A stretch of 64,000 nt of DNA from Mycobacterium dioxanotrophicus. Lineage in GTDB: Bacteria > Actinomycetota > Actinomycetes > Mycobacteriales > Mycobacteriaceae. The notes beneath the pieces are model-generated. The model was not told the DNA's origin and did not search any database. It saw only the letters and a list, made by a program, of their open reading frames with translations. Shown here one piece after another: positions 60,518-64,000 of the stretch (its first letter is position 1; every line of letters starts with the position of its first letter). The translations under genes were made by a program, and so were the position numbers. The stretch spans positions 1,116,001 to 1,180,000 of the forward strand of contig NZ_CP020809.1 in assembly GCF_002157835.1 (NCBI RefSeq), in the 5' to 3' direction.

Positions 60518-61291
60518 ATGACCACGATGTCGGTATCTCCACGTGCTCACCAGCCGCGCCAGGCCATTCTCGGGCAGTTGCCCCGGATCAATCGGGCTGA
60601 CGGTTCACCCATTCGGGTGTTGCTGGTGGACGACGAACCGGCGCTGACAAACCTCGTCAAGATGGCGTTGCACTACGAGGGCTGGGTCGTCGAGGTGGCC
60701 CACAACGGCGAGGAGGCTCGTGCCAAGTTCGACGAGGTGGAGCCGGATGTCGTGGTGCTCGACATCATGTTGCCCGACATCGATGGTTTGCAGATCCTGC
60801 AGCGGGTGCGCGAGGCCGCGGGCTACACGCCCACGCTGTTTCTGACCGCCAGGGACTCGGTGCTCGACCGGGTGTCGGGCCTGACCGCCGGTGCCGACGA
60901 CTACATGACCAAGCCGTTCAGCCTCGAGGAACTGGTGGCGCGGTTGCGTGGCTTGCTGCGCCGGTCCAGTCACACCACACCTCCGGCCGACGAGGTGCTC
61001 AGGGTAGGCGACATGGTGCTCGACGGCGCCAGCCGGGAGGTCACCCGCGGCGGCGAGCCCATTGCGTTGACCGTGACGGAGTTCGAGCTGCTGCGCTACC
61101 TCATGCGCAACCCGCGCCGGGCGTTGAGCCGCGCGGAGATCCTCGACCGGGTGTGGAACTACGGGTTCGGCGGCAAGTCGAGCATCGTCGACCTCTACAT
61201 CTCCTACCTACGCAAGAAGGTCGACGCCGACCGCGAACCGATGATCCACACGGTGCGCGGCGTCGGCTATATGCTGCGGCCCGCCGAATAG
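60518..61291 (+). CDS. OmpR/PhoB-family response regulator
   Basis: 257 aa from the ATG at 60518. A 30-residue leader, then receiver: VLLVDDEPALTNLVKMAL (acidic pair), VVVLDIMLPDIDG with phospho-acceptor Asp82, FLTARDS, and DDYMTKPFSLEEL (Lys). The C-terminal winged helix has LTVTEFELLRYLMRNPRRALSRAEILDRVWNYGFGGKSSIVDLYISYLRKKVDADREPMIHTVRGVGYMLR. TrcR/PhoP-like group. The kinase gene follows in seven bases. Confidence 0.92.
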   Translation: MTTMSVSPRAHQPRQAILGQLPRINRADGSPIRVLLVDDEPALTNLVKMALHYEGWVVEVAHNGEEARAKFDEVEPDVVVLDIMLPDIDGLQILQRVREAAGYTPTLFLTARDSVLDRVSGLTAGADDYMTKPFSLEELVARLRGLLRRSSHTTPPADEVLRVGDMVLDGASREVTRGGEPIALTVTEFELLRYLMRNPRRALSRAEILDRVWNYGFGGKSSIVDLYISYLRKKVDADREPMIHTVRGVGYMLRPAE

Positions 61292-61298
61292 CCCCGCG

Positions 61299-62798
61299 AT
61301 GAGCCGGGTCAGCCCTTGGTGGCGGCCGCGTTCGCTCCGCAGACAACTGGTACTCGGCGTGACGGCGATCGTCACGGTGGTGCTGGCCGCGGTGGGTGCG
61401 TTGTCCGTTTACAGCCTGCACACCTACGTGTCGACGATGAGCGACAACGAAGTGGCGCGGTCCTTGGCCGCATTCAGCCACTCCTTCGAGAAGCTGCGTG
61501 GTCAGGATCCCGCGCATCAGATCGACGAGGCGCCCGATGCGCTGACCGCGTTCGTCGGGCAGGCTCCGGGCAACCTGATCGCGGTGGTCCGCGACGGTGA
61601 GGTGGTGCAGTCGGCGATGTTCTCCGACGGCGAGCCGCGACCCGCCCCCGCCGCGGTGACCCAGGCTCTCGACGCGCAGCCCTGGACCGACCACAATCCT
61701 CGCACGGTCAAACTGCCGGTGCTCGGCTCCTATCGGCTGGCCAGCCAGGCGGCTGGGGACGGGGATGTGCTGGTCTCAGGGGTCTCGCTCGACAGCGCCA
61801 ACCGGGTGATCGCCCGCAAGACCGTGACGGTCGCGGTGATGATCGTCATCGCGCTCATGGTGACGGCCGTCGGAACGGTCCTCGTGGTGCGGTTCGCGCT
61901 GCGGCCGCTGCGCCGGGTCGCCGCGACCGCGGGGAAGGTCGCCACGCTGCGGCTCGACGGTGACGATCACCGCATCACCGCCCGCGTGCGGGAACGTGAC
62001 ACCGACCCGGACAACGAGGTCGGCATCGTGGGGGAGACGCTCAACCGGCTGCTGGTCAACGTGGACAGCGCGCTGGCCGAGCTGGCCGCCTCCGACCGGC
62101 GCACCCGGCAGTTCCTCACCGACGCCAGCCACGAGTTGCGGACCCCGCTGGCCGCGATCCAGGGGTACGCCGAACTCACGCGTCAGGACAGCACGATGCT
62201 GCCGCCGACCACCGAATACGCATTGGCCCGCATCGAGGCCGAAGCCCGCCGGATGACGGTGCTGGTCAGCGACCTGCTGCTGTTGTCGCGCCTGGGTGAG
62301 GGGCAGGACCTGGAGACCGACGACGTCGACTTCAACGACCTCGTGGTCGACGCGGTCAACGACACGGCGGTAGCGGCGCCCAGCCATCATTGGGTGACCC
62401 GGCTGCCCGACGACCCGGTGTGGGTGCGCGGCGACCTGGCCCGGCTGCACCAGGTGGTGAGCAATCTGCTGACCAACGCGAAGGTGCACACGCCGCCGGG
62501 GGTGACGGTGGTGGTGACGCTGACTGTCGCCGGGGAATTTGCCGAATTGACCGTTTCCGACGACGGTCCCGGAATTGAAGCGGAATTGTTGCCGAACCTT
62601 TTTGGGCGATTTGTGCGTGCCGATAAAGCGCGGTCCCGAGAATTGGGCAGCACCGGGCTCGGGCTGGCCATTGTGGCGTCGATAGTACAGGCCCATGATG
62701 GCACTGTCGCCGTCGCATCAACCCCCGGAAAAACCGTATTTACCGTGCGTATACCGCTTGCCGCCCGGCCAGCCGGCGTGGCCTCGGCCACGTCGTGA
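61299..62798 (+). CDS. Sensor histidine kinase
   Basis: 499 aa. Two N-terminal helices (TAIVTVVLAAVGALSVYSLH; VMIVIALMVTAVGTVLVVRF) bound an extracytoplasmic domain of about 130 residues; then HAMP (LRPLRRVAATAGKVATLRL), dimerisation helix FLTDASHELRTPLAAIQGYAELTRQ with His278, and ATPase boxes VVSNLLTNAKVHTPPGVTV (N), VSDDGPGIEAEL (D), GLGLAIVASIVQAHDG (G). It phosphorylates the response regulator. The last 250 bases are less GC-rich than the rest of the gene. Confidence 0.92.
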   Translation: MSRVSPWWRPRSLRRQLVLGVTAIVTVVLAAVGALSVYSLHTYVSTMSDNEVARSLAAFSHSFEKLRGQDPAHQIDEAPDALTAFVGQAPGNLIAVVRDGEVVQSAMFSDGEPRPAPAAVTQALDAQPWTDHNPRTVKLPVLGSYRLASQAAGDGDVLVSGVSLDSANRVIARKTVTVAVMIVIALMVTAVGTVLVVRFALRPLRRVAATAGKVATLRLDGDDHRITARVRERDTDPDNEVGIVGETLNRLLVNVDSALAELAASDRRTRQFLTDASHELRTPLAAIQGYAELTRQDSTMLPPTTEYALARIEAEARRMTVLVSDLLLLSRLGEGQDLETDDVDFNDLVVDAVNDTAVAAPSHHWVTRLPDDPVWVRGDLARLHQVVSNLLTNAKVHTPPGVTVVVTLTVAGEFAELTVSDDGPGIEAELLPNLFGRFVRADKARSRELGSTGLGLAIVASIVQAHDGTVAVASTPGKTVFTVRIPLAARPAGVASATS

Positions 62799-62928
62799 AC
62801 CATATGAATTCAGCCTGAATGACGCCTATGCGAAAAATCGTATGCGTTCGATATGAGTTGATGGCCGACGCGTGAATGCCCACCTAGGCTGGAAGAGAAT
62901 TCAGCGAAATAGGAAGGGTGAATTCGAA

Positions 62929-63225
62929 ATGATAAAGCCTGTTGTCGCCACCGTTGCCGTCAGCCTGGCTGCCACCGGAATCGCACTGGCCGCGCCGGCC
63001 TCGGCGGCGCCGTCGGGGCAGACCGCCCGGCAGACCATCCAGCAGCTCGAATCCGAGGGTTACAAGGTGATCCAGACCAAGGTCGGCAGTGGATCGATCG
63101 ACAACTGCACGGTCAGCGCTGTGCGGCCCGGACGCCCGATCACCGATCTGACCGCGGCGCCGCGGGGCAACACCGTCGAGGTGGTCCGCTACACCACGGT
63201 CTACGTCGATCTGGCCTGTGGCTGA
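62929..63225 (+). CDS. Small exported protein, unknown
   Basis: 98 aa from the ATG at 62929, after AGGAAGGG. Sec signal peptide ending ASA before AAPSGQT. The mature chain (QTARQTIQQLESEGYKVIQTKVGSGSIDNCTVSAVRPGRPITDL...YVDLACG) has two Cys and the QxLxxxGYkVi pattern common in small secreted mycobacterial proteins resembling PASTA-like modules. 130 bp after the kinase; could belong to its regulon. Confidence 0.7.
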   Translation: MIKPVVATVAVSLAATGIALAAPASAAPSGQTARQTIQQLESEGYKVIQTKVGSGSIDNCTVSAVRPGRPITDLTAAPRGNTVEVVRYTTVYVDLACG

Positions 63226-63253
63226 TCCACTGGCTTCACGTTAGGGTGTCCGG

Positions 63254-63763
63254 GTGCTGAGCAGAGTGGTGATCGGCCTGATGAGCGCCGCGGGGGCGGC
63301 TGTGATGGGCGTGCCCGGGGTCGCGACAGCGGATGATCCGCCGCCGCTGCCGAACGTCAACGCGTTCACGCCGGTGAAGACGTCGGAATACGCGGTGATG
63401 GACAACAAGTGGTACGCCTTCACCACGCCTGACGGGATCACCTGCGTGTTGCAGCGCGACGGCGGGTATGGCTGCAGTGGCGCCATCCCCGCCGCGCCCA
63501 ACGGCGCCAACATGGTCAGCGGTGGTACCGGGGCTCCCGGCTTCGCCAGTGCGGCGGCTCCGGTGTTCTCCGTGGTCGACGGTGCCAAGCCGCTGCCTGC
63601 CAACAGCCGGATCAGCTACCAGACCGTCAGCTGCGGCACGGACGGGGTGATGACGGCCTGCGTCGACGGGCGTAACCAGTCGGGCTTCGTGATCAGCCCC
63701 GCGGGCAGTTACGTCGTCGGCGACCGGCCGTCGGGCATCAAGCCCTCGGTGCGGATCGGCTGA
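63254..63763 (+). CDS. Exported protein of unknown function
   Basis: 169 aa from the GTG at 63254. Signal peptide through GVATA before DDPPPLPNVNAFTPVKTSEYAV. The mature chain is Gly/Ala-rich with Cys pairs (ITCVLQRDGGYGCSG; VSCGTDGVMTACVDG), likely two disulfides. Recurrent among mycobacterial secreted proteins but no function known. Its stop abuts the convergent permease gene. Confidence 0.7.
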   Translation: MLSRVVIGLMSAAGAAVMGVPGVATADDPPPLPNVNAFTPVKTSEYAVMDNKWYAFTTPDGITCVLQRDGGYGCSGAIPAAPNGANMVSGGTGAPGFASAAAPVFSVVDGAKPLPANSRISYQTVSCGTDGVMTACVDGRNQSGFVISPAGSYVVGDRPSGIKPSVRIG

Positions 63764-64000
63764 TCAGCCGATCCCTTCCAGAGTCTCCACTTCACTGGTG
63801 CCGATCGCCGAAATCACGTGCGGTGAACGACGACTCAGCAACCAGTACCATGCCAGCGCCGCGGCCACGGTCGCGATGAACAGCCATGGGATGACATTGA
63901 GTGGGTACGCCGGAACGGGATATACGTTGGCGTAGAACACATATGCCATCGACACGATCGCGACGCCCGCGGCAGGCCACACCAGCGGAACCCGCGCGTT
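63764..64000 (-). CDS. Amino-acid permease-like membrane protein, C-terminal part
   Basis: The frame runs open past the window end, so the N-terminus is missing. About 78 residues are visible: ARVPLVWPAAGVAIVSMAYVFYANVYPVPAYPLNVIPWLFIATVAAALAWYWLL, with two helices and a hydrophilic tail (SRRSPHVISAIGTSEVETLEGIG). This resembles the end of APC-superfamily permeases in mycobacteria. The call rests on these last helices only. Confidence 0.5.
   Translation of the reverse strand, partial: NARVPLVWPAAGVAIVSMAYVFYANVYPVPAYPLNVIPWLFIATVAAALAWYWLLSRRSPHVISAIGTSEVETLEGIG

Overview
The window is GC-rich actinobacterial DNA with the gene order and protein content of a mycobacterium, most likely a fast grower (Mycolicibacterium type). 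The main evidence is shared order with the region known in M. tuberculosis as Rv0541c to Rv0563: membrane protein, menE, DUF3349 protein, pitA, glyoxalase, SDR, menB, fadD8, amidohydrolase, menC, bpoC, menD, Rv0556-like, mgtA (mannosyltransferase), menG, menJ, grcC1 and htpX. That list is from memory of gene order, not from a search.

Layout. 1-3.1 kb: end of a methyltransferase, a membrane-anchored molybdopterin oxidoreductase and polytopic membrane proteins. 3.2-13.1 kb: small enzymes, menE, a pitA phosphate-transport cassette bounded by two DUF3349 paralogues, dehydrogenases and menB. 13.1-23.6 kb: accessory stretch with an HdeA-like lipoprotein, F420-type oxidoreductase, DUF222/HNH protein, HAD protein, Eis-like acetyltransferase, MarR/SDR divergent pair, an ECF42-type sigma factor with its likely YCII target, a tiny zinc protein and fadD8. 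23.7-41.4 kb: amidohydrolase, a second acyl-CoA ligase, menC, two tandem LLM oxidoreductases, a lone HicB-like protein, GlxA-type regulator plus DJ-1 protein, bpoC, menD, mgtA, an ArsR regulator beside an Mg-type P-ATPase, and menG. 41.5-53.7 kb: MpaB-like oxygenase, a complete mce operon (yrbEA-yrbEB-mceABCDEF-mam), a CobW GTPase, TspO and an amber-interrupted HTH gene; this block sits between menG and menJ. 53.7-64 kb: menJ, grcC1, htpX, a DUF1326 gene with copper-type operators between inverted repeats, a SulP-carbonic anhydrase fusion, a two-component system, two exported proteins and the end of a permease.

Metabolic theme: most of menaquinone synthesis is here (menD, menC, menE, menB, menG, a MenH candidate, menJ, and the polyprenyl diphosphate synthase grcC1); menF and menA are not in the window. 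Around this core are phosphate, metal, lipid-uptake and stress genes, several with visible palindromic operators next to their regulator.

Most notable observations: (1) a DUF1326 Cys-rich protein preceded by TACCC-N5-GGGTA boxes and bracketed by inverted copies of a 37-bp repeat; (2) an HTH gene whose recognition helix is cut by a TAG codon but continues in frame to a natural-looking end, with a perfect 10-1-10 palindrome upstream; (3) an ECF42-like promoter in front of the YCII gene 3 kb from the sigma gene; (4) an internal near-identical block in tandem LLM genes suggesting gene conversion; (5) a Pho-box-like direct-repeat array before pitA; (6) overlapping divergent -10 elements in the 21-bp gap between menJ and grcC1. 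No tRNA, rRNA, CRISPR array or intact insertion sequence was seen.
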